Shown here piece after piece: positions 1 through 10,815 of a stretch of DNA of 64,000 bases. Below the pieces are notes generated by a model. The model was not told the DNA's origin and did not search any database. It saw only the letters and a list, made by a program, of their open reading frames with translations. Made by a program: the position numbers and the translations under genes. Source of the stretch: Dipteronia dyeriana (taxonomy: Eukaryota; Streptophyta; Magnoliopsida; Sapindales; Sapindaceae); assembly GCA_032871835.1 (NCBI GenBank), contig CM065296.1, forward strand, positions 14,710,001 through 14,774,000, written 5' to 3'. Numbering within the stretch: the stretch's first letter is position 1; each line of letters begins with the position of its first letter.

Positions 1-650
1 TTTAATTGCTAGAAATAATTTTTCATTCATTTCAAACTAGTGTGGCAACCAGTACGATGTACGAGCTTTGTTAAAAATTTATTTAAAATAAGTTGTGTAC
101 TAAAGGATACACAATCTATATGATTAATATTTTATTTAGATTATATTTTATTTAAAATAAGTTTTGATAAATGGATTTACCGAGTAAAATCTAAAATATT
201 TCTATTATTTAGATTATATTATACGATATTTATTGAATCTTAAAAACAATTAAACCTTCTTTAAAAAATGTTATATACCGGTCTCATTAAGTAGATCTTA
301 AATTATAAATGACTAATGAGCAATGATTAAAATAAAACTAATAAAAAAAACGTTTATGACCAGACTTATGAACTTTTCAATTATTATAATATATATACAT
401 ACATACATATATATATATAAATTATAGATAACTATTTCATAACATATTAAAAAATTCTAATCGATAAGAATTTATGTTTCTTTTCTATAGTACTTATCAA
501 ATATTATAATATATATATAAAAAGATATTTATATATAGATAACTAATTAATAAGATTTATTAGCTTATCTTTAGAATTTATAAATTCTTATAATATAATA
601 TATATAACTAATTCATAATACTTAAAAAAAATAACTAATAAGAATTTAAA
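1..650. other. AT-rich intergenic DNA with weak internal repeats
   Basis: No coding signal is seen. The stretch is very AT-rich with several short TA runs. The phrase ATAATATATATA followed by TAGATAACTA and then AATTCTAAT or AACTAATAAGAATTT recurs loosely near 385-475, 505-590 and 590-650, so a decayed tandem repeat of roughly 100 bp is possible. It could equally be chance similarity in low-complexity DNA. Confidence 0.5.
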
Positions 651-807
651 CATGAATAGCTCGGGCATAGGGCTCAGCTTGGGACCATAAATCATTAATC
701 AATCTTATAAATAAAAATTCGAGAGGCAACCCATAAATAATGGGATAATGATTAAATCCATTTAATCAATCCCATAATTAATTAAATTATGTTAACATTC
801 CAATTAA

Positions 808-1248
808 GACCATCTCCAATGTATGTGTTATTGTCAATTTTAAATTTGGCATAAAAAGGTTTAAAATGTTATATTTGACACAACAATTTAACATTGTGCT
901 TTAATGCATAGTTGTATTTAACATGCTATTTTTATTATTTTATTAATTAAATTATAAAAGTCAACACTTACCACTAATGCATTCATTAAATTGCTGAAGA
1001 ATAATTGGATGAAATATATTTTGATTGAAATATCATTAATGTATATTAAATTTAAATTATTTTAAATATTTAAAAATATATATAATGGCATTTTTGTAAT
1101 TAAAAATGAGTATTTATTGTTGTGCCAAATTCGACACTGCATTGGAGGAAAGTTTTTACACTTTATGCTAAATTTTAGCATTGACACACTAATTTTATGC
1201 TAAATTTTAGCATTGACACACTAATTTGGTACAGTATTAGAGATGCTC
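808..1248. mobile_element. MITE, Tourist/Harbinger-like (441 bp)
   Basis: The 13-bp ends GACCATCTCCAAT (808-820) and ATTAGAGATGCTC (1236-1248) are inverted repeats with 11 of 13 matching. They are flanked by TAA at 805-807 and 1249-1251, which fits the 3-bp TWA target preference of PIF/Harbinger elements. The interior is AT-rich and non-coding. The duplicated flank at about 30475-30495 lacks the element. A hAT-type MITE is the alternative, but no 8-bp duplication is seen. Confidence 0.7.
1163..1226. repeat. 32-bp tandem repeat, two perfect copies
   Basis: The unit starting TTATGCTAAATTTTAGCATT is repeated head to tail at 1163-1194 and 1195-1226 without a mismatch, inside the MITE. The unit contains the small palindrome GCTAAATTTTAGC. 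The identity suggests a recent duplication. Confidence 0.9.
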
Positions 1249-1418
1249 TAACATTGTCTATCCCATAATTAATTACAAAATAATTATATTATTTTGTTTT
1301 ATTTTTACTGAAAAGATTGAAAGCCGCATCTTATCATTACCTAAACATTTTATATTCATTTCATCAATAAATAATCTTTTATCCATTTTTATAATATCTA
1401 TTAATTAGTTTCATTCTA

Positions 1419-1442
1419 ATATATATATATATATATATATAT
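1419..1442. repeat. (AT)n microsatellite
   Basis: An uninterrupted AT dinucleotide run of about 24 bp lies in the duplicated flank. The equivalent place in copy B (about 30635) has only a short ATATAT tract. Confidence 0.9.
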
Positions 1443-1663
1443 TAATTGTTATAATATATAATAATATAATTTGTTTCAGTATTTTTACTTCTTTCTTGCA
1501 ATAAATATTCTTCCATTGATTTATAAATTTAAATTGAACAACAATTCATTAAATTATGTCTTGAATTCACAAAATGGAACCATATCATATATATATAAAG
1601 AAATCTTAGCATTCAACCATTAGAACATTCATTAGTTTACTTTTTCCCATTTTCCATTAAAAC

Positions 1664-2861
1664 TGTTAATAGCCAAATTTGGCTAGGGACCAAAGGAAAA
1701 TTTTTCACTCTCTTAGCTAGGGTCCAACTCCAAGATTTCTCATCACGGTACTGAGGTTTCCAGGGTCGAGCTACTATATGACCCCATAGAAGCAAGACGA
1801 GGTCGTCACACCCTAGGAATACCCTAGGTAAAGCTCAACATGATCGGATCGAGCTTCTTAAGTTAACATAAGAGACCAAAGCAAGGTCGATAAGGCAAGA
1901 CTTAGGCTTACCGTGGTCAAAATACCTCGTGACCTTCCCAGAAGCCCGCTACCTTTCCCAATTACATAAAGAGGCCCGTGAAGGCATCAGGTTCATACTA
2001 TAATGTTGCTCCAATTCACCAAGGGAATAATCGAGTCCACCTAAACAGGAAGGAAGAAGCTTGTGGAAGCTCCGTTACCACTAAAGAGCGCCGACATAGT
2101 CATTTAAAGCTCCAAAAGGACCTGGAAAGGTCAGGTCAATCTCCTAACACCAAGACAAGAACATAGGTGTACCTTTCCCTTCGAGGTAGTGAACGCCATA
2201 TTTGGTGACCTCCATAATGAATCTTATCAGGGGAGTACACATGATAGTTTCCATTCTCCAACTTGGCTACACACGTGCGGGGTAATTCATCGAATTCAAA
2301 TAGGAAACAAACTTATCTCCCTCCAAGATATTATCGAATCCGTTATCAAACCAAAGTCAATGACATTTAAATAAAGGATCTTGCCCAATAAGGAGGGAGT
2401 GGATTGAGAAAATAATGACGGGAAAACCATAAATCTAACCTAGTTGGACTGCGTATAAATAGGCCCATGCATGAAGGATTACAAAGGAGGAGAACGAGTA
2501 CAAAAGAGGAGAACGAGAGAGAGAGAGGGAGAAAATGGCTTCTGCCTTGGCCTAAATTCTGTTCACAGAACACGACTGCCATTGTTATCTACTTCTCGAC
2601 AGACGCAGAATCGCCACACCTATTGTACCCAAGGGAGATTAAGAGTATTTGTGTGATTTTTATACAAGATATGTGATTCATTTTGTCAGTAGTAAAGCAA
2701 TACTATTTTCCTTCATACATCGTGTTAGTGTTTATCTTCATATCCACTATCTTACGCCTAAACCTTGTACTGAAGGTACCAACCCCGACCGCGACCTCCG
2801 AGGTAGTGGTCTCGAGGGTGTTAAGTGAAATTCCTCACCCCAAGTGAATTTTCAGTTAACA
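1664..2861 (+). repeat. 5' LTR of gypsy element 1
   Basis: It starts TGTTAATAGCC and ends CAGTTAACA, giving the inverted ends TGTTAA/TTAACA. It aligns with 29447-30405 over the start, the GTCGAGCTACTATATGACC block, the GAAGCAAGACGAGGTCGTCA block and the CTCCGAGGTAGTGGTCTCGA block. The length is 1198 bp. It contains a TATA box at 2454. The short ORFs on it are not genes. Confidence 0.9.
2454..2461 (+). promoter_or_regulatory. TATA box of the gypsy 5' LTR
   Basis: TATAAATA lies about 400 bp before the LTR end and is followed by a purine-rich stretch, a plausible U3/R boundary. The 3' LTR has lost this part in an internal deletion of about 200 bp. Confidence 0.55.
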
Positions 2862-2865
2862 CTTT

Positions 2866-2883
2866 CTGGAGCAGTCTGTGGGA
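2866..2883 (+). other. Primer binding site position, degenerate
   Basis: CTGGAGCAGTCTGTGGGA follows the LTR end after a 4-base spacer. It resembles TGGCGCCGTCTGTGGG, seen at this position in many plant gypsy elements, with several changes. I do not assign a tRNA. Confidence 0.45.
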
Positions 2884-2936
2884 TGACCCATACCCAATTG
2901 ACGTAAAGTTTATGTGTTTGTTGTTTTACAAGAACA

Positions 2937-4390
2937 ATGAGGCTTCACTCTTCTCAGGGACAGCCTGAGATTTCGGGACAACCGTCTGCTGCTTCAACAA
3001 GAAAGGGCCCAAAGAAGGGTAGAAAATCTGGGCGCCATAGCCAAGCTCCGATCCAGCACACCGATGCATGGGCTTCTGGGCCCCCTATGCTAAGTCAGGC
3101 CATGTTCTACCAACAAACATAGGCCTTCATGGTGAATGTCCACATTCGCTTGCTCGCTAAATGTATCGTAACCTAGCCGGTGAATTCCAACACTTAGGAA
3201 GAGTCGAGTAGACCTAGAACCAGGCAGCTCGCCTTCGACCAATTGGGAACTCCCCCACTAGAGCCAGCCCACGATTTGGCAAGGCCTCAACCCTCAATCA
3301 GGGATAGGCTAGGGCTCATGCCCCTAGTGCCTAGCAGGCCATCGTGTTATCAACCCAGACGGGTGGAATCCGTAACAGACACCTTACCGCGAGAGCAGCG
3401 AGAAGCCCATCACCCGACAGCCTCAAAGGGGAAACCTGGGCTAGAGAAAAAGGTAGCCAGTAAAGCCCAAAGGATCCCATACACCTTCAATATGTGGTCC
3501 AAGAGCGAAGTGAAACACTCCGGTCATATGTTGAATGTTTTCACAAGGAAGTCATCCAGATAGGGGTTTTCACTAAGAAGGAAACCCTCGTCAACTTCCG
3601 ACAGAACCTGTGGGCAGGCAAGCTTTTTCGATATTTCGTCAAGCGACCTCTAAAGACTTACCAAGAAGCATATGATCGGGCTCTCGAGCAGGTCGAGACT
3701 GACGAACAACTCAAGGTTAAAATGGAGCATGATGATATGAGAACGATGAAGCGCTAGAAGAAGGAGGAGCCCAGACCTGCGCCAGCTCAGAAAGACCAAA
3801 ATAAACCCCTAAACAGGTCAATGTATCGTTTTTTTCATTCCTAACCTCGGTAAGAGCGCTACCCCTCCACGAGCTTCGCCTCCTCCAAGGACTATAACCC
3901 AAGTAACACGAGATGAAAGAGGGTATGATCACTATACTCCCTTAAACGTGTCCCGATAAATAATTTACCTAGCCATTCTGGAAAAGGGCTACTACAGAAG
4001 CTTGCACCCATGAAAACTCCAGCAAACAAGAGAAACCGGTACAAGTACTGTAATTTCCATGAAGATAAAGAGCACATCACTTTAGAGTGCTATAGCCTAT
4101 GTAACTAGATCGAAGCTCTGATGAGGGAAGGATGTTTGATGGAATTCTCTTAACATGTCAAGAACAACATTCAAACTAGAAAGAAGGTACAAGCGGAGAT
4201 CCGCGATCATACCGAGAAGAGAAACGGAGAACAGAAGGATTTGATGCTACAGATCCAGGTTATACATACCATTAGTGGAGGGCCCACTCTGGCTGGCACC
4301 TCCACCAGTTCTAGAAAAAACCATGCATGGAAGATTCCCCACATTAATAAAGGTCCGGGTATCTTCAAGGTCGACCACAACCCGGCTGGT
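2937..4390 (+). pseudogene. Gag of gypsy element 1 (broken, internally deleted)
   Basis: Reading starts at ATG 2937, 75 bp after the LTR, with a basic, proline-rich N-terminus, and passes through at least three frames. The end of the gag retrotransposon domain is clear at about 3494-3757 (LRSYVECFHKEV, then TYQEAYDRALEQVE). The larger first part of that domain, normally some 100 residues with a conserved tryptophan, is missing; the deletion lies near 3480. A CCHC-like knuckle follows at about 4040-4092 (CNFHEDKEHITLEC), then ISGGPTLAGTSTSSRKNHA, typical of the gag end in this lineage. In-frame stops include 4106-4108 and 4150-4152. Gag would form the virus-like particle; this copy cannot. Confidence 0.8.
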
Positions 4391-4589
4391 CCATCCCAGT
4401 CTGCCTAGATTATTTTCACCGAGGAAAACGTATACAACACTATGCAGCCTCACAACGATCCTATGTTAATCATGGTGTAGATTGCCAACTGTATGGTCCA
4501 CCATGTGCTCGTAAACATAGGTAGCAGTGTAGATATTGTCTTTAAAAACACCTTGGAGAAACTAAATTTGAAGCATTTATGCTACAACA
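4391..4589 (+). pseudogene. Aspartic protease of gypsy element 1, first part
   Basis: The reading frame runs on from gag. The active-site region reads LVNIGSSVDIVF at about 4508-4543, where the family has a DTGSS motif; the catalytic aspartate is asparagine and the following threonine is isoleucine, so activity is lost. One in-frame stop lies before it (about 4480). The gene is cut at 4589 by a solo LTR and resumes at 6498. The family processes the Gag-Pol polyprotein. Confidence 0.75.
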
Positions 4590-6492
4590 TGTCAGGTTTT
4601 AAATTTATGTTGGCTTGATTCTATAACAAAGCACTCTTTGTTTGTATTAGTTAGTTGATTAGGTTGTTTGTGATTAAATTGGGCTTCAAGGACAGAAAGT
4701 AACTTCGCATGCGAAGTTCGTCTTCAAGAGTATATGTGCTTACTTGGATGTTAAGGTATCAAGATTCTTCTTCCTTTTGTAAGGCGTAGGCCCACACACA
4801 CACATATCATACATTTGTGTCCCTGCATTGTAGCGCATCATTTTGTATAACACATTCACACACTTGAAGTTGAATGCTCATGCATTAGTATGAAAGTAAC
4901 ATGTTTTGGAAAATGCATGATTGGAGACTATCTCTATGTAGTTTGCATTCTTATGTGAAATATGCTTTTATATGTATATGTTTGTATAACATGGCTATTG
5001 AGCTTTATTTTAGTCTTAGATTTTTTATGATTGAGTTTCGGTCATTTCGGTTACTCATACACTTAGTTTCAAGTTCTAAATCAAAAGATATGATACTTTT
5101 CAGTCATGTTGCGTACATTGTCTTCGTCTTCGTATATCGAGTCGAATTTTTATTTTCTGGGTTAACTTTCATAGTCATCCATGTTCATGAGAGAGTTTTG
5201 GTTCGTAATCCGTACATGGATTCAAATTCTAAGTTCGGAGGCCGAAGAACGGTTGAAGAATACGAGAGGTATGCGAAAGGTAACAAAAGAGAAAAATAAT
5301 GGCAAGTTGCCATTTGCCCCCCTTGGCCTAATAGGCGCGTGACCATGTCGCCTAAAATTACTCTCTTCCACGAGATGCCCACGCCCACATCTCGGTTGTT
5401 TTCATTTTTTGTGAATTTAAGGGTTTTTATTAAACACATTTCATTCACGTGAAACCTAGTGTAGTATGCTTCTTTTGCTGCACGTGTGGATTAATCGCGG
5501 TCTATGATTTGCTTGTTACATGATTCTATCGTGAGCGCATTGCGTTGAATAACTTTTAATAGATGAGTATTTTATTTAGTGTGTTGATTCCACGTGAAGC
5601 CGTCAGTGTTATGTGCCCTTTGGTACAACGCGTGGTCTGCTATTGGATTGTTTATGTGTTAACTGCATGCGCTCACTACATGTGATAATTTGCTTTGAAA
5701 TTTTCAAAAAAACACGCGTAATCAGATGCGGTTGTTGCACGGCTTATTTTGGGAGGTCCCTTGAATATTTTTATATATTCATTTTTGACCTGCATATTTT
5801 AGAAGCAACTTTTCATTTTTTGTTTTGTTTTAGTGATATCTCTATCAATACAACTCAGATTTACTTGATTCAAAAACCAAAATCAAGTGACTTGAAGAGA
5901 TCTACAAACCCCATGCATTTCTAGAACCAAAGGATGTCTTGATTATTCACGGTGTTCAGATTTTCAATTCAAGATTTCATCCCTGATTGGTAAAATCATC
6001 TTCTTCTTCGTTTTCTTCTTTGATCTTCTTATTGATGGATATGATATGATTAAGAAGCATGGCTAGGATGATTTTGATTACTTGTTATGGTTTGTTCTAT
6101 TGATTTTCAAGTTTAGCTATATTTGGTTTAAATTGAATGATTTGAGTTAAACTTGATAATCATGAAATTGATTCTAGAAATCTTTTGTTATTATGCTTAA
6201 TTATTTATTTATAGACTTGATTTCATTTTATAAGAACTAGTTCATTTACAATTGGTATTTATTTGGAGGTTTTACCACGTAAATATCTTGTGTTGATTTT
6301 TAGCATTTTAAATTTTTTCACTTAGTTGATTGTGTTGCTTGAACATTTACTTTTTCAAATATCATTTTGGAAATTATACTAAGTGATGTATAAGATGTCT
6401 TGTGATTTTAAAGAAGATTAAAATTTGAGCATATACCTATTCACCCCCCCTCTAAGTATATTTTATACTATAATTGGTTAAGGGAATTTACA
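4590..6492 (+). mobile_element. Solo LTR (1903 bp), copia/SIRE-like, family S1
   Basis: It starts TGTCAGGTTTTAAATTT and ends GGGAATTTACA, and is flanked by the perfect 5-bp duplication CAACA (4585-4589 and 6493-6497). Removing it and one CAACA rejoins the gypsy protease reading frame. Near its end it has TATTCACCCCCCCTCTAAG, as in the LTRs of the SIRE-like element at 19302-26184. A second copy, inverted, lies at 53760-55411. No internal region is present, so LTR-LTR recombination is the likely origin. The ORFs of about 100-130 codons inside it (4901, 5613) look like chance. Confidence 0.88.
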
Positions 6493-6497
6493 CAACA

Positions 6498-6965
6498 GCT
6501 GCACAACCCTGCTATATGGTTTCATTAGGGATTCGATCATACCAGTGGGATCAAAGATCCTCCCAGCGATTGCCGGAATTGTACCTCTCCAACAAAATAT
6601 TATGGCAGACTTTGTTGTGGTTGATACCCCGTCGGCCTACAATGTGATAGTGGGAAAACCATTCCTATCATCCTTGAAGGGGGTATTGTCCATCTACCAT
6701 AATGTCTTAAAGTTCTCGGTAGGGAACATGGTGGGTGAGGTACGCGAGGACCAGCAAACTGCCAGGAAATGCTATGCAATACCTGCCAATCCAACAACTT
6801 TAATGAAACAATTCACGCAAGTCGCAACGATCCAAAATACGGATGCACCTGGGATGACCCACTGAAAGTTGCAGAGCCCGCTAATCATCCAGAAAATGAC
6901 CCAATGGTACTGGATAAGGATGAGGATGAGCAGAGAAGAGCAGAGAATGGGCTAGCGGGTACCAT
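6498..6965 (+). pseudogene. Protease end and protease-RT linker of gypsy element 1
   Basis: Beyond the solo LTR the polyprotein resumes with LLYGFIRDSIIPVGSKIL and continues through VVDTPSAYNVIVGKPFL (about 6617-6667), a conserved protease C-terminal block of Tat-type elements. An open stretch runs 6545-6865. The linker before RT follows, with a frame change near 6865-6965. Confidence 0.75.
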
Positions 6966-8060
6966 GTGGACAAACTAGAGGAGATACCCATTAGAAGTGA
7001 CGACCTCTCCAAAGTTGTTAAGGTCAAAGCTACCCTCGAGCCAAAATTGAAGGAAGTCTTGATCGGGCTTCTCCGAGAATTCAAAGACATCTTCTTTTGG
7101 AGTCATGACGAGATGCCCGGGATCCCGATATCATTGGCAGCACACCAACTAGCTATGGATCCAACCTTTAAGCCCATCAAGAAGAAGAGGCGTCACTTCA
7201 ATCTTGAGAGGAACGCTGCGGTACAGGAAGAAGTGGACAAGTGGATTGCCAACATGGTCATGGTCATGGTCATAAAGAAAAATGGGAAGTAGCGTATATG
7301 TGTCGACTACACCGACCTCCATTTGGCGTGTCCAAAAGACATCTTTCCTCTACCAAAAATTGACCAGCTAATGGGTTCTACAGCCAGAAATAAGTTCCTC
7401 AGCTTCATGGACGTGTTTTCGGGTTACAACTTGATTATGATGCACCCCGCCGATCAAGACAAGACCAACGTAATCACAGGGCAAGGACTGTATTGCTACA
7501 AGGTGATGCCTTTTGACCTGAAGAACACAGGCGCTACCTACCAGCTGTTGGTCAATCGGTTATTTAAACCGGAGATAGGAAAGACAATGGAGGTGTACGT
7601 AGATGATATGATCACCAACTCTCAAGAAGTAAAAGAACATCAAGATCATTTGCGCAGGACATTTCAGATAGTAAGGGAAAACCAAATACGACTGAACCCA
7701 GCCAAATGCGTCTTCGGGGTAACTACAGGCAAGTTCTTAGGTTACATGGAAAGTTAGAGGGGAATTGAGGCATACTCGTAAAAAATCCAAGCTATCCTGA
7801 ACCTAGATTCTCCGACTACTCTCAAACAAGTTTAAGTGTTGATAGGGCTTATAGCAGTGCTCAACAAGTTCAGTTCGCGTTCCAGGAATAAATGTCATCC
7901 TTTTTTCAAAACCATCAAGTAGGGGAAGAATATGAAATGGGACCAATACAGCGAACGGGCTTCCCAGGGCTTAAAATAGGACCTTGCTAGTCCAACGCTG
8001 TTTGTTAAGCCAATGCCAGGAGAATAAGAGTTATAGATATACCAAGCCGTGTTAAAAACG
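6966..8060 (+). pseudogene. Reverse transcriptase of gypsy element 1
   Basis: The N-terminal lead LLREFKDIFFWSHDEMPGI (about 7060-7116) and the block FKPIKKKRRHFNLERN are followed by RT motifs: ICVDYTDLHLACPKDIFPLP, FMDVFSGYNLIMMHPADQDK, YCYKVMPFDLKNTGATYQ and the catalytic YVDD (about 7597-7608). The YVDD box is intact. Defects are a deletion of about 20 residues after EEVDKW near 7245, a TAG stop replacing the tryptophan of NGKW at 7290-7292, and a stop at 7755. The thumb region 7760-8060 has further stops. The enzyme would make cDNA from element RNA. Confidence 0.88.
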
Positions 8061-8420
8061 ACAGTAAGCTAGGCTATGGTCAATGAGTGCAGAGATAGAG
8101 ACCAACAACCTATCTATTATGTCAACCACGCATTATCCAAGCCCGAGAAAGACAACCTCCACCTTGAGAAGCTTTCCCTGTCCCTGGTTACCTCGACCAT
8201 GAAGATTCACCCCTATTTTCAAGCCCATATAGTGACGATGGTGACTGATCAACCCCTCCACCAATTCTTACAGAGACCGGACGTATCCGGAAGGCTAGTC
8301 TTATGAGTTTTGGAGTTCACCCAGTTTGAATTGAAGTACAATTCTCAAACAATAATTAAAGCTTAGGCCCTAGCAGACTTCGTAGCCAAATTCTCAGCCC
8401 TCTCAGGCGAAAGGACCCCG
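8061..8420 (+). pseudogene. RNase H (RT-associated) of gypsy element 1
   Basis: The frame from 8076 reads QQPIYYVNHALSKPEKDNL, then LEKLSLSLVTSTMKIHPYFQ and TDQPLHQFLQRPDVSGRLV, which is the RNase H following RT in Ty3/gypsy. A stop at 8304 separates it from ELKYNSQTIIKA and ALADFVAKFS in the next segments. The domain would remove RNA from RNA-DNA hybrids. Confidence 0.8.
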
Positions 8421-8469
8421 ACAATATTAAGTCCGGCTCCTAGAAAGCTTCCAAATGACAGTAATTGGT

Positions 8470-8890
8470 CTGAAGGTTGTGAAGCCTAGATTCTTTACAT
8501 TGATAGGGCGTCAAGACAGGTAGGAGGAGGAGCCAATATAGTGTTGATCTACCCTGAAAGGACTGAATGCTACCATTTTTTTATGTTCGAATTTAAAGCA
8601 ATTAATAACAAAGCAGAGTATGAAGCTCTCGTAGCTGGTATAAAGGTCACCGTCGAGCTTGGGGCCAATTATTACACGTCAAGCGTGACTCATTGGTCAT
8701 CGTCAACCAAGTTACGGGACTCTACCAAACTAAGGGCGACAACATGGCTGCCTACCAGAAGCTAGTCCAGCAACTAAGGGAAAGGTTCAAGGGATTCTAG
8801 ATCGAGTAGATACCTCAACAACAAAACCACCAGGCGGACATCCTAGCAAAGATAGTCGTGAATAAAGGTTAAGCTCTGCCTAAGGGGGTA
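8470..8890 (+). pseudogene. Second (additional) RNase H of gypsy element 1
   Basis: YIDRASRQVGGGANIVLIYP (about 8499-8558), FEFKAINNKAEYEALVAGIK and, after a frame change near 8670, ILAKIVVNK are the motifs of the extra RNase H that Tat-lineage elements carry between the normal RNase H and integrase. The acidic residues in YID and NKAEYEAL are kept; the glycine of YIDGAS is arginine. A frameshift lies at about 8670-8680. This domain is the main ground for the Tat assignment. Confidence 0.8.
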
Positions 8891-10195
8891 CCTCTCCAGG
8901 TGAGTTACCAGTCGAGCATAACAACAGGCAAAAAAATCTACCCCGTAGAGCCGCTACCCTGTTGGATGGACCCTATAGATGTATACCTTCAGGAAAGAAA
9001 GCTTCCCAAAGACCCCGACCAAGCCCAAAAAATCAAGAGATCGTCAATTCGGTATTGCATGATATATGGATACCTCTACATGAGTGGCAAGTCCCTTCCT
9101 TTACTTCGATGTTTTCATCTGGATGATGCCAGTTGTGCACTAAGAGAGGTCCATTATGGGGACTGCGGGAATCATATTAGAGGGGAGGCATTAGCATATC
9201 AAGTGTTTCGTATGGGGTATTGTGGCCAACTATTCACCAAGACACGAAGATGTTTATGTAATCCTGTGAACCGTGCAAGAGGACCTCAAACTTAAGTCAT
9301 CTACCACCAGAGCGACTATCATCTCTTAGTTCACCCTACCCATTTACCATGTGTGGGGTCGACCTGATTGGCCAGCTCCCTACCGCCCTCGGGTAGGCTA
9401 AACACATTATCGTTGCAATTGATTATTTCACGAGGTGGGTCGAAGCAAGACCTCTCTCCCAAATTTCAGAAGAGATTACGATGAGGTTCATCAAAACCAA
9501 TATCGTTTGTAGGTCCGGGACTTCACTCGTCATAATAGCTGACCTATGTAAACAGTTTGACAATGCTCGATTAAAAAATTTCTCCGAAGGCTTGGGAATC
9601 GACCTCAAGTTCGATTTAGTAGTCCATCCTCAGACTAATGGGCTGGTTGAATCCACCAACAAGACTATCAATAAGTTGTTGAAGAATAAATTGTAGCAGA
9701 AGAAAGGCAAGTGGGCCGAGGAGCTCCCCGAGTTTCTTTGGGCATATCGGACCACGAAGAGAATAGATACCGGAGAAACACCCTATTCTCTAGTCTTTGG
9801 GGTCGAAGTGGTCCTTCTCATCGAGCATAAACTGACTTCATTTAGGGTGCAAAACTTTGAACCAGAGAGCAACGAGATCAAGCATCAAGCTAGTCTAGAC
9901 CTCCTAGAAGAGAAACAAGATCGGATCTAAGAAAGTAGCAGTTTACCAGAGCAAGATCGCTAGATATTTCAACAAAAAGGTCAGGGCTAGTAACTTCAAG
10001 GAAGGGGACTTGGTTCTCAGGAAAGTGACCTTGAATACCTAGAAAAGGTCGGATGGGGTTTTAAGACCCAACTGGGAGGGGCCATACTTGGTAAAGGTAG
10101 TGGTTCGTAATGGGGCATACAAGCTTGAAGACATGGATGGTCGACCCATTGACCACACCTAGAATGCTGAGCATTTAAGGAAGTTTTATCCCTAG
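8891..10195 (+). pseudogene. Integrase of gypsy element 1
   Basis: An open stretch (8900-9295) holds the linker and the zinc-binding region, HLDDASCALREVHYGDCGNH, then a stop and frame change. The core has IVAIDYFTRWVEARPL (about 9409-9456, first D), IIADLCKQFDN (about 9532-9564, where the family has TDNGRQF) and NGLVESTNKTI with the catalytic E. An in-frame TAG ends that stretch at 9694-9696. The C-terminus reads NFKEGDLVLRKV, RPNWEGPYLV and AYKLEDMDGRPIDH, ending near 10195. The first and last catalytic residues remain, but stops break the gene. Confidence 0.85.
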
Positions 10196-10354
10196 GCAGG
10201 GGACTTTTTAGCAGACTTCCTCCATTTAGGTTTGAATAAATTTCTCAAACAATAATGAACCGCATCTTGAACATCAATAAAGTCTGCTACTTTTCTCCAT
10301 CTTGGGTTATACTTTCCACGAATAAATTCACCATGATTAACATGAACCAAGGAA

Positions 10355-10815
10355 AGCTAGATAGCTACCTTGATACCTTGGCGGGGCACCACCCCCCGCT
10401 AAGAAGGGTCTGAGTATAAGAGCATAGTTCCCATCTAGATCTCGAGGCCAGGATAGCTTGATAGCCTTCCTGATGCCTTGGTTGGGCTACCACCTCCAAG
10501 AAGGGTCTGAGTATAAAAGCATAGTTGCCATCTAGATCTCGAGACCAAGATATCTTGATAGCATTCCTGATGCCTTGGTTGGGCTACCACCCCCAAGAAG
10601 GGTCTGAGTATAAAAGCATAGTTGCCATCTAGATCTCGAGACAAGGATAGCTAGATGGCATTCCTGATGCCTTGGCCAGGCTACCACCCCCAAGAAGGGT
10701 CTGAGTATAAGAGAATAAATGTCATCCAGATCTCGAGACCAGGATAGCTTGATAGCATTCCTGATGCCTCAGTCGGGCTACCACCCCAAGAAGGATCTAA
10801 GCATAAATACATGTT
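10355..10815 (+). repeat. 97-bp tandem repeat, about 4.7 copies
   Basis: Units begin at about 10355, 10453, 10550, 10647 and 10744; the last four are spaced by exactly 97 bp. Each has GATGCCTTGG, GGGCTACCACC, AAGAAGGGTCTGAGTATAA and CATCTAGATCTCGAGACC. They lie after the integrase, before the antisense gene. The second gypsy copy has diverged repeats with the same motifs at the same place (49699-50005). Confidence 0.92.

Larger units (their letters stand above)
651..1663. repeat. Upstream flank, copy A of a duplicated segment
   Basis: This sequence recurs, diverged, on the far side of the gypsy element at 30404-32070. Shared landmarks in the same order are GAATAG, GGGCTCA, ATAAATCAT, CCATAATTAATTA, GATTGAAAGCC, CATCTT, CTAAACATTTTATATTCATTT, TCTATTAATTAGTTTCA, TTGAATTCA, CTTAGCATTCAAC and TTAGAACATTCATTAG. 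Copy A carries a MITE (808-1248) that copy B lacks. Copy B carries a long-TIR element that copy A lacks. The gypsy 5' LTR begins directly after copy A, in a place where copy B continues with unrelated sequence. Confidence 0.8.

Noticed and set aside
4901..5924. ORFs of 132 and 103 codons (4901, 5613)
   Set aside because: They lie wholly within a solo LTR, are T-rich and hydrophobic, and the other copy of the LTR does not keep them.
10355..10815. Regular 97-bp repeats as a possible CRISPR or tRNA cluster
   Set aside because: Head-to-tail full-length units without spacers and no cloverleaf; it is a tandem repeat within the gypsy.
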